From Streptomyces sp. NBC_01428 (GTDB lineage Bacteria > Actinomycetota > Actinomycetes > Streptomycetales > Streptomycetaceae): a stretch of DNA of 64,000 nucleotides. Location of the stretch: positions 186,001 to 250,000 of the forward strand of contig NZ_CP109499.1 of assembly GCF_036231965.1 (NCBI RefSeq), in the 5' to 3' direction. Below, in pieces: positions 27,174-35,351 of the stretch (the first letter of the stretch is position 1; every line of letters starts with the position of its first letter). The notes beneath the pieces are model-generated. The model was not told the DNA's origin and searched no databases. It was given only the letters and a program-made list of their open reading frames with translations. The position numbers and the translations under genes were made by a program.

Positions 27174-27976
27174 ACCGGCTGTGGGGCGCGACGCGGACCG
27201 CGTCGCGGGAGAAGACCGAGGATGCGGCGGACGTCCTCACGGACGACCCCTCGACCGGGACGGAACGCGAACCAGCGGTCTCGCCCGAGGACAAGATCGA
27301 GGACGACTCTCAAGCTAAACCTCACCTTGAGACTCAGCCGGAGTCCCTGTCCGCAACGGACACCGAACGGCCCGCGTCCGACACCGCCGCAGGCGGGCTC
27401 GACGACCAGGACGACGGACCCGAGGCGACGGACGCCGCGTCCAAGGCGGCGGGCGCCGCGTCCGGACGGACGAGTCGGGCGGTCGGGTGGCGGCGTATCG
27501 CTCTCGTCGCGCTCGCCGTCGTCCTGCTGGCCGCAGGCGTCGCATTCCTGTACGAGGCGCACCAGACCCGGTCCACGCCGTCCGCCGAGAACCACGCCCT
27601 CACCGACACCGAGGCGACCAACCGCGTCGCCGGTGACGTCGACAACGCCTTGGCGCGGATGTTCTCGTACACCCCGAACGGCACCGACGCGACCGAGAAG
27701 TCGGCCCGTTCGGTGCTCACGGGGCGGGCCGCCCGGCAGTACGGCGAGCTCTTCGACCGGGTCCGGTCGGATCTGGCCGAGCAGAAGGTCAGCCTGACCA
27801 CGGTCGCGGTGCGCACCGGCGTGGTCGAACTGCACGACGGAACGGCGAAGCTGCTCGTCTTCCTCGACCAGACCTCGCGGCGCGACGCGAAGGAGACCTA
27901 CGCGGCCGCCCAACTGTCCGTCACGGCCCGGTTCGAGAACGACCGCTGGCGCATCGCCGACATCCAGACCCGCTGA
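27170..27976 (+). CDS. Mce-associated membrane protein (Mam), long type, copy 1
   Basis: 268 aa from GTG 27170, coupled to the short Mam by a 4-bp overlap. A long acidic, disordered cytoplasmic N-terminus (about 100 residues of Asp/Glu/Thr/Ala) precedes one membrane helix (RIALVALAVVLLAAGVAFLY) and a folded outer domain. Blocks such as ALTDTEATNRVAGDVDNALARMFSY, SVLTGRAARQYGELFDRVRSDLAEQK and a final FENDRWRIADIQTR match the long Mam at 28590. Confidence 0.8.
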   Translation: MNRLWGATRTASREKTEDAADVLTDDPSTGTEREPAVSPEDKIEDDSQAKPHLETQPESLSATDTERPASDTAAGGLDDQDDGPEATDAASKAAGAASGRTSRAVGWRRIALVALAVVLLAAGVAFLYEAHQTRSTPSAENHALTDTEATNRVAGDVDNALARMFSYTPNGTDATEKSARSVLTGRAARQYGELFDRVRSDLAEQKVSLTTVAVRTGVVELHDGTAKLLVFLDQTSRRDAKETYAAAQLSVTARFENDRWRIADIQTR

Positions 27977-28002
27977 CCATCAGCGCGAGACGGGAGCACC
28001 TG

Positions 28003-28542
28003 ATGAAGAACCCGGCACGGGCCCTGACGGGACTGCGCGCCGTATCGGCCGCGGCCCTCGCCCTCGCTCTGGCGGCCGCGGGAACCGCCGCGTGGGCCGG
28101 CACCGACTGGTACCGGGCCGCGCACGAGGACTCCGCCGCCTACGCGGTCCAGCGCGACCAGGCACTGACGGCGGGCGAACAGGCCGTACAGAATCTGAAC
28201 ACCCTCGACCACACGAAGGTGGACGACGGCCTGGACCTGTGGGAGTCCTCGACCACGGGGGACCTGCACAAGCAGCTCGTCGACGGACGCGCCGCGTTCA
28301 GCAAGCAGGTGAAGGCGGCCGGGACGGTCACCACGGCCCGCGTCCTGTCCGGCGCCGTCACCGAGCTCGACGAACGGGCGGGCCGGGCCCGTGTCCTGGT
28401 GGCGCTGCGTATCACCGTCCGGGCCTCGAAGGGCAGCACGGACAAGGACAGCCGCATGCTCGGTGAGCTCACCCGTACGGGCGGCCGGTGGAAGCTCAGC
28501 GACCTCGGCCAGGCCCCTGTGGGCTCGGCGTTGAGCGACTGA
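28003..28542 (+). CDS. Mce-associated membrane protein (Mam), short type, copy 2
   Basis: 179 aa, the same length as copy 1 and homologous to it. It has an N-terminal helix (AVSAAALALALAAAGTAAWA), DSAAYAVQRDQALTAGEQAVQNLNTLD, LSGAVTELDERAGRARVLVALRITV and a terminal GGRWKLSDLGQ. GGGAG lies 9 bp before the ATG. The 26-bp gap from the previous gene is the first non-overlapping junction since MceA, in keeping with a pair duplication. Confidence 0.8.
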   Translation: MKNPARALTGLRAVSAAALALALAAAGTAAWAGTDWYRAAHEDSAAYAVQRDQALTAGEQAVQNLNTLDHTKVDDGLDLWESSTTGDLHKQLVDGRAAFSKQVKAAGTVTTARVLSGAVTELDERAGRARVLVALRITVRASKGSTDKDSRMLGELTRTGGRWKLSDLGQAPVGSALSD

Positions 28543-28589
28543 ACCCCGTCCGCCCCGTCACCCGGCCGCACCGAGAGGACCCGCGCACC

Positions 28590-29393
28590 ATGTCGAGCAC
28601 CCGGCACCACATCAACCATCAGCGGCGCCGCCAGGCCCGCGCCGACCGGCCGGGCGCGCCCGCCGATACGGGCACCCTGGCCACCGTCGCGGTGGGCCCC
28701 GTCACCGAGGCGGAGCCGAGCCCGAGGGACGAGGGGGCACGCCGTGTCGTCCGGGTGCCGTTCCGCTCCCCCGCGCCGCCGGACACCGCACGCGGCGAGG
28801 ACCGTGCGCCGGACGCGGATGCCGCCGCGGAGAAGCCCACGGCGGGGGCCGGGCGTCCGCGTCGCACCCTCAATGTCGTCGGGGCGCTGTGCGCCCTGAC
28901 GCTGCTGCTCGGCGGCTTCGCCGGGTGGGCGCACGCCCGGGCCGACACGCTGCGGGACCAGCCCGCGCGGCAGAACACGGCGCTCACGGACGTCTCGGCC
29001 ACGAGCGAGATCAAGGGCCAGACCGCGCGGGCGGTGGCCGCTCTCTTCTCGTACGACCACGCCCGCCCGGAGGCTTTCGACCAGGCCGCCCGCAAGCTGC
29101 TCACCGGCAAGGCGGTCGCACAGCACCGCGACCTCTTCGCGGCGGTGCGCGACCGTGCCGATCAGCAGAAGGCCGTGATCACGACGACGGTCACCGACAG
29201 CGGCGTGGAGCGGATCGACGGCGACCGCGCCCGGGTCCTCGTCTACGCCGACCAGAGCAGCGTCAGCACCGCGGCGGCCAAGAAGGACAAGGCCGACGAC
29301 CAGGGCACGTACGCGGGGGCGATGTTCGCCGTGGACGTGGTCCGCCGTGACGGACGGTGGCTGGTCTCCGGCATCGACACCTTCGGCCGCTGA
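28590..29393 (+). CDS. Mce-associated membrane protein (Mam), long type, copy 2
   Basis: 267 aa, one residue shorter than copy 1 of the long type. A disordered N-terminus (about 95 residues) precedes a membrane helix (LNVVGALCALTLLLGGFAGWAHA) and the outer domain NTALTDVSATSEIKGQTARAVAALFSYDH, KLLTGKAVAQHRDLFAAVRDRADQQK, ending DGRWLVSGIDTFGR. The shared blocks with the protein at 27170 are clear by eye. It is followed 43 bp later by the transglycosylase. Confidence 0.8.
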   Translation: MSSTRHHINHQRRRQARADRPGAPADTGTLATVAVGPVTEAEPSPRDEGARRVVRVPFRSPAPPDTARGEDRAPDADAAAEKPTAGAGRPRRTLNVVGALCALTLLLGGFAGWAHARADTLRDQPARQNTALTDVSATSEIKGQTARAVAALFSYDHARPEAFDQAARKLLTGKAVAQHRDLFAAVRDRADQQKAVITTTVTDSGVERIDGDRARVLVYADQSSVSTAAAKKDKADDQGTYAGAMFAVDVVRRDGRWLVSGIDTFGR

Positions 29394-29436
29394 CAGCGCC
29401 CACCGGTCCGCCCTCCCTCATCGACAGGAGTTCGAC

Positions 29437-30702
29437 ATGTCCGCACCGCGTCTCCGACGTCCGTCCGCCCGGACCCGCCAGGGCCTGCGGACGACCGCGA
29501 TCGCCGTCGCGGCGCTGGCGGTCCTCACCGCTTCCCGCGCGCCCGAGGCGGTGAGCGGCGGCGCGAAGCACCGCACGGCACCCGCCGCCGACCAGGACGG
29601 CCCCGTCTGGACGAATCCCGCGGCGCCCGAGGCCGGTGGCTCGGGCGACGACTCGTACCACACGGAACTCCCGCCGCTGGTCAGTCCGGACCTGCCCGCG
29701 GCGGCCCCGGTGCCCGCCGTGTTCCGGGCCCAGTCGGGTATCCCCGCGACGGTCCTGCGGGCGTACCGGGCGGCCGAGACCTCGGTGTCCCGGACGGACC
29801 CCGGTTGCCGTCTGCCGTGGCAACTTCTCGCCGCGATCGGCAAGGTGGAGTCGGGGCACGCCGGGGGCGGTGCCGTCACCGCCGACGGGACCACGCGCGG
29901 GCGGATCGCCGGTCCGGCTCTCAACGGCGTCGGGTTCGCGCTGATCCGCGACAGCGACGGCGGTTCCCTGGACGGGGACGCGGTCTTCGACCGGGCGGTG
30001 GGTCCGATGCAGTTCCTTCCGTCGACCTGGCGGCGCTGGGGTGCCGACGGCAACAAGGACGGCGTCAGCGACCCGAACAACGTGTTCGACGCTGCGCTGG
30101 CCGCCGGCCACTACCTGTGCGCCGGAAGCCGCGACCTCGCGCGCCCCGGCGACCTCGACGCCGCGGTGCTGAGCTACAACTACTCCGACGCGTATCTGCG
30201 GACGGTGCGGCAGTGGTTCACCTTCTACCGCACCGGCGTGCACACGGTGCCCGACGGCAAGGGCGTCGTGCCGCGCAGCCCGGGCGCGGGCGGCAAGACG
30301 CCCGCGACCAAGCCGGTCGGCGACGACGACTCCGACGGCGGGGGCGGCATCGTCGTCGGCCCGGATCCGTCCGGGTCCGCAAGCCCGACGGCCACGCCGG
30401 GACCGTCCCACACACCGTCACCGTCACCGTCCGGGAGCGGGACGACGCCAACCCCGTCAACGACACCGACGACACCGACCGATTCCCCCTCCCCCACACC
30501 CGACCCGACGGACACGGGCACCCCCACCGCACCCGGGGAAACGACCCCTCCGACGGACTGCCCGACGGACACGACGAGCCCGACCCCGGATCCCTCGACG
30601 GATCCGGAACCCGACCCGACCTGCCCGAGCCCCACGCCGTCACCCGGCGAGTCGGCATCGCAGAGCGCGACGGCGTCGACGGAGGCCGCAGCCACGCACT
30701 GA
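29437..30702 (+). CDS. Secreted lytic transglycosylase (SLT_2/MltB-like) with a Pro/Thr-rich tail
   Basis: 421 aa. A signal peptide or anchor (TTAIAVAALAVLTASRA) is followed by the catalytic domain: LPWQLLAAIGKVESGHAGG with catalytic Glu138, then DRAVGPMQFLPSTWRRWGADGNKDGVSDPNNVFDAALAAGHYLC and AVLSYNYSDAYLRTV. This is the peptidoglycan lytic transglycosylase fold that cleaves MurNAc-GlcNAc bonds. The final ~130 residues are a Pro/Thr/Ser/Asp repeat-like tail. It is the last gene of the mce operon, a location that suggests wall remodelling for Mce assembly. Confidence 0.88.
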   Translation: MSAPRLRRPSARTRQGLRTTAIAVAALAVLTASRAPEAVSGGAKHRTAPAADQDGPVWTNPAAPEAGGSGDDSYHTELPPLVSPDLPAAAPVPAVFRAQSGIPATVLRAYRAAETSVSRTDPGCRLPWQLLAAIGKVESGHAGGGAVTADGTTRGRIAGPALNGVGFALIRDSDGGSLDGDAVFDRAVGPMQFLPSTWRRWGADGNKDGVSDPNNVFDAALAAGHYLCAGSRDLARPGDLDAAVLSYNYSDAYLRTVRQWFTFYRTGVHTVPDGKGVVPRSPGAGGKTPATKPVGDDDSDGGGGIVVGPDPSGSASPTATPGPSHTPSPSPSGSGTTPTPSTTPTTPTDSPSPTPDPTDTGTPTAPGETTPPTDCPTDTTSPTPDPSTDPEPDPTCPSPTPSPGESASQSATASTEAAATH

Positions 30703-31176
30703 CTCCCTTGGTGACCTCCGCCGTTCGCGCGCCGCGCTCTCATCGGGTGCCGTCCGCCGGGCGGCACCACGGGTCGTGAGTTCCTCGTGCCGACAGGGGC
30801 GGGAAGCGCCTTCCGCGCTTCCCGCCCCTGTGCATCGCGGCCGAAGGCTCCCCGCAGTACAGGTCCCGCACCGGCAGGACGATCTCGACGACGTCCCGTC
30901 CTTCCGGATCGTCTCGGTCTTCCGCGCGAAAGGCGGGGGCAGCCGAGCTGATCGCGTGCGCCGCGGGAACAGCCGGTCCGGTCAGGGGGTTGGCAGCGCT
31001 GAGGGATCGGGTGGTGCGCGGGAGGCGAGGAACGGTGAGCCCGGGAATGCCGTCTGCCACGACGTGATCCCCGTACCCGTGTCCGCGGTACGTCCGGTCT
31101 CCGATCTCGGGGACGATCGTCTACGCGCCTGCCACGGACGCGGGCCATAGCTCATTTCGCACAGGAGGACAGTTTG
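30703..31176. other. Intergenic region between mce operon and PIG-L gene
   Basis: 474 bp. It contains the mce terminator hairpin at 30793 and must hold the promoter of the PIG-L gene. The intervening frames on both strands contain nothing I recognise. Confidence 0.5.
30793..30831 (+). terminator. Intrinsic terminator of the mce operon
   Basis: ACAGGGGCGGGAAGCGC (30793-30809) and its exact complement (30815-30831) form a 17-bp stem with a 5-nt loop, 90 bp after the transglycosylase stop. This marks the end of the roughly 13.7-kb operon. Confidence 0.85.
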
Positions 31177-32010
31177 ATGAACGACGCGCCCTTGACGCTG
31201 ATGGCGGTGCACGCCCATCCCGACGACGAGGCGACGGGAACGGGTGGTGTTCTCGCACGGTATGCGGCGGAGGGCATGCGCACGGTCCTCGTGACGTGTA
31301 CCGACGGCGGGTGCGGTGACGGGCCCGGGGGCGTGAAGCCGGGCGATCCCGGGCACGATCCGGCGGCCGTCGCGGCGATGCGGCGGGAGGAACTCGAGGC
31401 GAGCTGTGAGGTCCTGAAGATCAGCCACCTGGAGATGCTGGACTACGCGGACTCCGGAATGATGGGGTGGCCGACCAATGACGCCCCCAACTCCTTCTGG
31501 CAGACCCCCGTCGAGGAGGGCGCTGCCCGGCTCGCGGAACTCATCCGCCGGTACCGGCCCGACGTGGTCGTGACCTATGACGAGAACGGCTTCTACGGCC
31601 ACCCCGACCACATCCAGGCCCATCGCATCACGATGGCGGCCCTGGCGATGACGTCGCCGACGCCGAAGGTGTACTGGACGACGGCTCCCCGCTCGATGAT
31701 GCAGCGGTTCGGCGAGGTCATGCGCGAGTTCGACGCGGACTGGCAGGAGCCGAGCCCCGAGGAGGCGGCCGCGATGGCCCAGATCGGGCTTCCCGAGGAG
31801 GAGATCACCACCTGGGTGGACACCTCGGCGTTCGGTGCTCAGAAGTTCGACGCCCTGGCCGCGCACGCCAGCCAGGGCGAGAACATCTTCTTCCTCAAGA
31901 TGGGCCAGAAGAGGTTCACGGAGTTGATGGGCGTGGAGACCTTCGTCCGCGTGCAGGACACCACCGGCGCGGCCCTGCCGGAGGACGACCTCTTCGCCGG
32001 CCTGCGCTGA
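31177..32010 (+). CDS. PIG-L family deacetylase (MshB/Mca-like)
   Basis: 277 aa. The zinc-binding AHPDDE motif (13-18) opens the protein and the later GHPDHIQAHR supplies the third ligand. The intervening LARYAAEGMRTVLVTCTDGG and DSGMMGWP fit the LmbE/PIG-L fold. In actinobacteria relatives act as GlcNAc-inositol deacetylase or mycothiol-conjugate amidase; the exact substrate is uncertain. ATG 31177 has AGGAGGA 7 nt upstream, better placed than TTG 31174. Confidence 0.85.
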   Translation: MNDAPLTLMAVHAHPDDEATGTGGVLARYAAEGMRTVLVTCTDGGCGDGPGGVKPGDPGHDPAAVAAMRREELEASCEVLKISHLEMLDYADSGMMGWPTNDAPNSFWQTPVEEGAARLAELIRRYRPDVVVTYDENGFYGHPDHIQAHRITMAALAMTSPTPKVYWTTAPRSMMQRFGEVMREFDADWQEPSPEEAAAMAQIGLPEEEITTWVDTSAFGAQKFDALAAHASQGENIFFLKMGQKRFTELMGVETFVRVQDTTGAALPEDDLFAGLR

Positions 32011-32196
32011 TCCTTCGCTCCTCGAACGGCGTTTGGGGAAGCAGGACACCGGACGACGGCTGTCGCAGCGGGCGGCAGGTGGTGGCGGACACGATCCGCC
32101 ACCGCCTGCCGCTCCCGGGCAGCACCTGTCCGAAGCCGCTCGGCGCGCCCGCCTCGCCAAGGGTGAGCCGTGTCTCACCGGGGCGGCACCCCTTGC

Positions 32197-32216
32197 CTAT
32201 GCAACAAGTTGCATAG
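32197..32216. promoter_or_regulatory. Perfect palindromic operator before the PadR gene
   Basis: CTATGCAAC-AA-GTTGCATAG, a perfect 9-bp dyad with a 2-bp centre, ends 13 bp before the PadR start codon. PadR proteins typically bind ATGCAT-type or similar dyads, so this is probably its autoregulatory site, and it overlaps the ribosome-site region. Confidence 0.75.
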
Positions 32217-32229
32217 AAGGCTGTCCGCC

Positions 32230-32844
32230 ATGGCGCTCGAACACGCGATCCTCGTCTCCCTGCTGGAAAAACCCGGCTCCGGCTATGAGCTGGCCCGGCG
32301 GTTCGAGCGCTCCATCGGCTACTTCTGGACCGCCACGCACCAGCAGATCTACCGCGTCCTCAAGCGCATGGAGCACGAAGATCTTCTCGCCGTCCGCGAG
32401 GTTCCCCAGCAGGGGCGGCCGGACAAGAACGAGTACTCCGTCACCGGCCCAGGACGCACGGCCCTCGCCCACTGGCTGCACGAGCCGATCGAACCGGAGA
32501 GCCTCCGCCACGACCTCGCGGTGAAGATCCGGGGCGCCGCCTACGACGACCCTGCGGCGCTCATCGACGAGGTCGAGCGACACCACCGGGCCCACAACGA
32601 CCGGCTCGCGCGCTACCTCGCGGGAGAACTGCGGGACTTCACCGGACCCGAGGCGCCCGCACCGCTGGACGCCGGTCAGGAACTGCAGCATGTCGTGCTG
32701 CGCGGTGGCATCGCCTACGAGCGGATGACGATCGCGTGGCTCGACGACGTCCTCGCCACCCTCCACAGCCTCAGCCGTTCCTCCAGTGTCACGGACGGTG
32801 TCACGGACGAAGTCCCGCACGACGGCCCGCAGCCGTCCGCCTGA
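32230..32844 (+). CDS. PadR family transcriptional regulator
   Basis: 204 aa. The winged-helix domain starts at once: MALEHAILVSLLEKPGSGYELARRFERSIGYFWTATHQQIYRVLKRMEHEDLLA with a wing at GRPDKNEYSVTGPG. The C-terminal half is the Vir_act_alpha_C helical dimerisation region. ATG 32230 starts the domain directly. It lies 96 bp upstream of the acyl-CoA dehydrogenase and is probably co-transcribed with it, with self-repression through the palindrome at 32197. The effector is unknown. Confidence 0.9.
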   Translation: MALEHAILVSLLEKPGSGYELARRFERSIGYFWTATHQQIYRVLKRMEHEDLLAVREVPQQGRPDKNEYSVTGPGRTALAHWLHEPIEPESLRHDLAVKIRGAAYDDPAALIDEVERHHRAHNDRLARYLAGELRDFTGPEAPAPLDAGQELQHVVLRGGIAYERMTIAWLDDVLATLHSLSRSSSVTDGVTDEVPHDGPQPSA

Positions 32845-32940
32845 ACCGCGCGCCCGCTTCGTCCGCACGGCCCCCACATCCACGCACCTGTACGCACCTG
32901 TACGCATCCTCGACCCCCGTCCTCCGGAAGGCGACCCTCG

Positions 32941-34659
32941 ATGGCCACCCCCTTGCTGTTCAACCCGCGCACCTACGACCCGACGCACTTCGACGCCGAG
33001 ACGCGCAGGCTGCTGCGCGCCACCGTCGACTGGTTCGAGGACCGCGGCAAGCGCCGTCTGATCGAGGACTACCGCACGCGGGCCTGGCTCGGTGACTTCC
33101 TCGCCTTCGCCGCCAAGGAGCGCCTGTTCGCCACGTTCCTCACCCCGGCTTCCGCCGGCGAAGGGGCGGAGCAGCGCTGGGACACCGCCCGGATCGCCGC
33201 CCTGAACGAGATCCTCGGGTTCTACGGCCTCGACTACTGGTACGCCTGGCAGGTGACCATCCTCGGCCTCGGTCCGGTCTGGCAGAGTGAGAACGACGCC
33301 GCACGCAGCCGGGCCGCGGACCTGCTGTCCCAGGGCGAGGTCTTCGCCTTCGGCCTGTCCGAGAAGAGCCACGGCGCCGACATCTACTCCACCGACATGC
33401 TGCTGGAGCCCGACGGCGACGGCGGCTTCCGGGCCGGCGGGTCCAAGTACTACATCGGCAACGGCAACGCGGCCGGTCTCGTCTCCGTGTTCGGCCGCCG
33501 CACCGACGTCGAGGGCCCGGACGGATACGTCTTCTTCGCCGCCGACAGCCGCCACCCGGCGTACCACCTGGTGAAGAACGTCGTCGACTCCTCCAAGTAC
33601 GTCAGCGAGTTCCGCCTGGAGGACTACCCGGTCGCCCCAGAGGACGTGCTGCACACCGGGCGGGCCGCCTTCGACGCGGCCCTCAACACGGTCAACGTCG
33701 GCAAGTTCAACCTCTGCACCGCCTCGATCGGCATCTGCGAGCACGCGATGTACGAGGCCGTCACCCACGCCCAGAACCGGATCCTCTACGGCCGCCCGGT
33801 CACCGCGTTCCCGCACGTGCGGCGGGAGTTGACCGACGCCTACGTCCGGCTCGTCGGCATGAAGCTGTTCAGCGACCGTGCCGTCGACTACTTCCGTTCG
33901 GCCGGTCCCGAGGACCGCCGCTATCTGCTCTTCAACCCGATGACCAAGATGAAGGTGACCACGGAGGGCGAGAAGGTCATCGACCTGATGTGGGACGTCA
34001 TCGCGGCGAAGGGGTTCGAGAAGGACAACTACTTCTCCCAGGCCGCCGTCGAGATCCGTGGCCTGCCCAAGCTCGAGGGCACGGTCCACGTGAACCTCGC
34101 GCTGATCCTCAAGTTCATGCGCAACCACCTGCTGGACCCGGTCGAGCACGCGGTCGTACCGACGCGCCTCGACGCGGCCGACGACGACTTCCTCTTCCGC
34201 CAGGGGCCGGCTCGCGGCCTGGGGTCCGTACGTTTCCACGACTGGCGCCCCGCCTACGACGCGTACGCCGAGGTTCCCAACGTCGCCCGCTTCCGCGAAC
34301 AGGCCGACGCCCTCTGCGAGTTCGTCACCAGCGTCGCCCCCGACGAGAAGCAGAGCCGCGACCTCGACTTCCTCCTCTCCGTGGGACAGCTGTTCGCGCT
34401 GGTGGTACACGGGCAGCTGATTCTGGAGCAGGCACGCCTGACGGACCTGGACGAGTCCGTCCTCGACGAGCTGTTCTCCGTGCTGGTCCGGGACTTCTCC
34501 GGCCACTGCGTCGAACTGCACGGCAAGGACTCCGCGACCGAGCGGCAGCAGGCCTGGGCACTTGCCGCCGTCCGACGTCCCGTCGTGGACGAAGCGCGTT
34601 CGGCGCGGGTCTGGCAGCGCGTCGAGGAACTGTCCGGGGCATACGAGATGGCCGAGTAG
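32941..34659 (+). CDS. Acyl-CoA dehydrogenase family protein
   Basis: 572 aa, longer than the usual 380-400 aa dehydrogenases. Blocks include the substrate/FAD-binding GLSEKSHGADIYSTDMLLEP, GGSKYYIGNGNAAGLVSVFGR, SSKYVSEFRLEDYPVAPEDVL and NVGKFNLCTASIGICEHAMYEAVTHAQNRILYGRPVTAFPHVRREL. A C-terminal helical domain with about 200 extra residues follows. The likely role is FAD-dependent oxidation of an acyl-CoA. It is regulated, by position, by the PadR gene just upstream, and a strong terminator follows. Confidence 0.88.
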   Translation: MATPLLFNPRTYDPTHFDAETRRLLRATVDWFEDRGKRRLIEDYRTRAWLGDFLAFAAKERLFATFLTPASAGEGAEQRWDTARIAALNEILGFYGLDYWYAWQVTILGLGPVWQSENDAARSRAADLLSQGEVFAFGLSEKSHGADIYSTDMLLEPDGDGGFRAGGSKYYIGNGNAAGLVSVFGRRTDVEGPDGYVFFAADSRHPAYHLVKNVVDSSKYVSEFRLEDYPVAPEDVLHTGRAAFDAALNTVNVGKFNLCTASIGICEHAMYEAVTHAQNRILYGRPVTAFPHVRRELTDAYVRLVGMKLFSDRAVDYFRSAGPEDRRYLLFNPMTKMKVTTEGEKVIDLMWDVIAAKGFEKDNYFSQAAVEIRGLPKLEGTVHVNLALILKFMRNHLLDPVEHAVVPTRLDAADDDFLFRQGPARGLGSVRFHDWRPAYDAYAEVPNVARFREQADALCEFVTSVAPDEKQSRDLDFLLSVGQLFALVVHGQLILEQARLTDLDESVLDELFSVLVRDFSGHCVELHGKDSATERQQAWALAAVRRPVVDEARSARVWQRVEELSGAYEMAE

Positions 34660-34674
34660 CACCGAGCCACGAGA

Positions 34675-34715
34675 CCGTGGGCAACAGCCGCCCCTACGGG
34701 GGCTGTTGCCCACGG
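34675..34715 (+). terminator. Intrinsic terminator after the acyl-CoA dehydrogenase
   Basis: CCGTGGGCAACAGCC (34675-34689) pairs with GGCTGTTGCCCACGG (34701-34715), a perfect 15-bp stem closing an 11-nt loop. It lies 15 bp downstream of the stop. Confidence 0.85.
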
Positions 34716-34753
34716 TTCACTCCCGGACCGGAGCGACATCGCGCACGGACCAT

Positions 34754-34821
34754 AGGGTCGGGCCATGAGGGTCGGGCCATGAGGTCGGGCCGTGAGGCAT
34801 GGGGCGTGAGGCATGGGGCGC
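34754..34821. repeat. Short degenerate tandem repeat
   Basis: GGGTCGGGCCATGA occurs twice and once more as a shortened, altered copy (about 34754-34793). It is followed by two copies of GGCATGGGGCG(TGA). This is a small local duplication in a non-coding stretch downstream of the dehydrogenase and just before the truncated Clp-repeat gene. Confidence 0.5.
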
Positions 34822-34853
34822 CTGCACGCCCAGCCGTCGGACCGGAGCCGATG

Positions 34854-35174
34854 TCAGTGCAGGTCGCCCGCAGCGGACCGTTCGGCGACCTCCGCCTCGA
34901 CCGTCGCACGCAGCTCGTCCGGCGTGAAGCCGAGGGAGCGCAGGATGCACGCGGCTGGACTGTCCTCGGTACGGATGAGGCCCAGCAGCGAATGTTCCGT
35001 GCCGACCCGGCCGTGGCCGAGGTCGGCCGACGCGCGGCGCGCCTCGTCGATGGCCTCTTTGCTCTCCGGCCGGAACGCGATGTGACCCCGGGGCGCCTTC
35101 TCGCCGACCGGCGGCATCACTTCGGCGACGGCATCGCGGACACGTTGCTCCGATCCGGTCTTCGCGATGAGCAT
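34854..35174 (-). pseudogene. Clp-repeat (Clp_N) protein, N-terminally truncated
   Basis: 106 aa. GHIAFRPESKEAIDEARRASADLGHGRVGTEHSLLGLI...ILRSLGFTPDELRATVEAEV is one Clp_N repeat, the second half of the usual two-repeat domain. The text before it (PPVGEKAPRGHIAF) corresponds to the linker between repeats, so repeat 1 is missing. An in-frame TGA lies four codons upstream of the start. On the other strand a response-regulator stub ends at the same place. Either a short functional gene or, more likely, a deletion remnant. Confidence 0.65.
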
Positions 35175-35275
35175 CCACCACCATCAGCCGACTGCGCCGC
35201 AAGCTGCGCGACCCATCGCTCATCTCGACGACATCGGGAGTGGGATATCGCATCGCCGACACTTCGACCGCCTGA
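35171..35275 (+). pseudogene. C-terminal remnant of an OmpR/PhoB-type response regulator
   Basis: The frame ending at TGA 35273-35275 reads STTISRLRRKLRDPSLI, then STTSGVGYRIA. That is the recognition helix end and beta-hairpin wing of an OmpR-type winged helix (consensus hISrLRrKL..P.li.TvrGvGYRi). The frame is closed upstream by TGA at 35168 and nothing matches the rest of such a protein. It overlaps the start of the Clp-repeat remnant on the opposite strand, marking a breakpoint near 35170. Confidence 0.6.
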
Positions 35276-35351
35276 GTGAGCGACATCCCGGCCGGCTGGG
35301 TCAGACTGCCGCTCTCCCCTCCAGGGGCCGGTGGGAGGCCGGGCCTTGTCG

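Noticed and set aside
32197..34713. Very long open frame on the minus strand (838 codons) across the PadR and acyl-CoA dehydrogenase genes
   Set aside because: It is the antisense shadow of genes with clear family motifs. Its product is Val/Gly/Glu/Asp-rich with no motif, and such open antisense frames are expected in very G/C-rich coding sequence.
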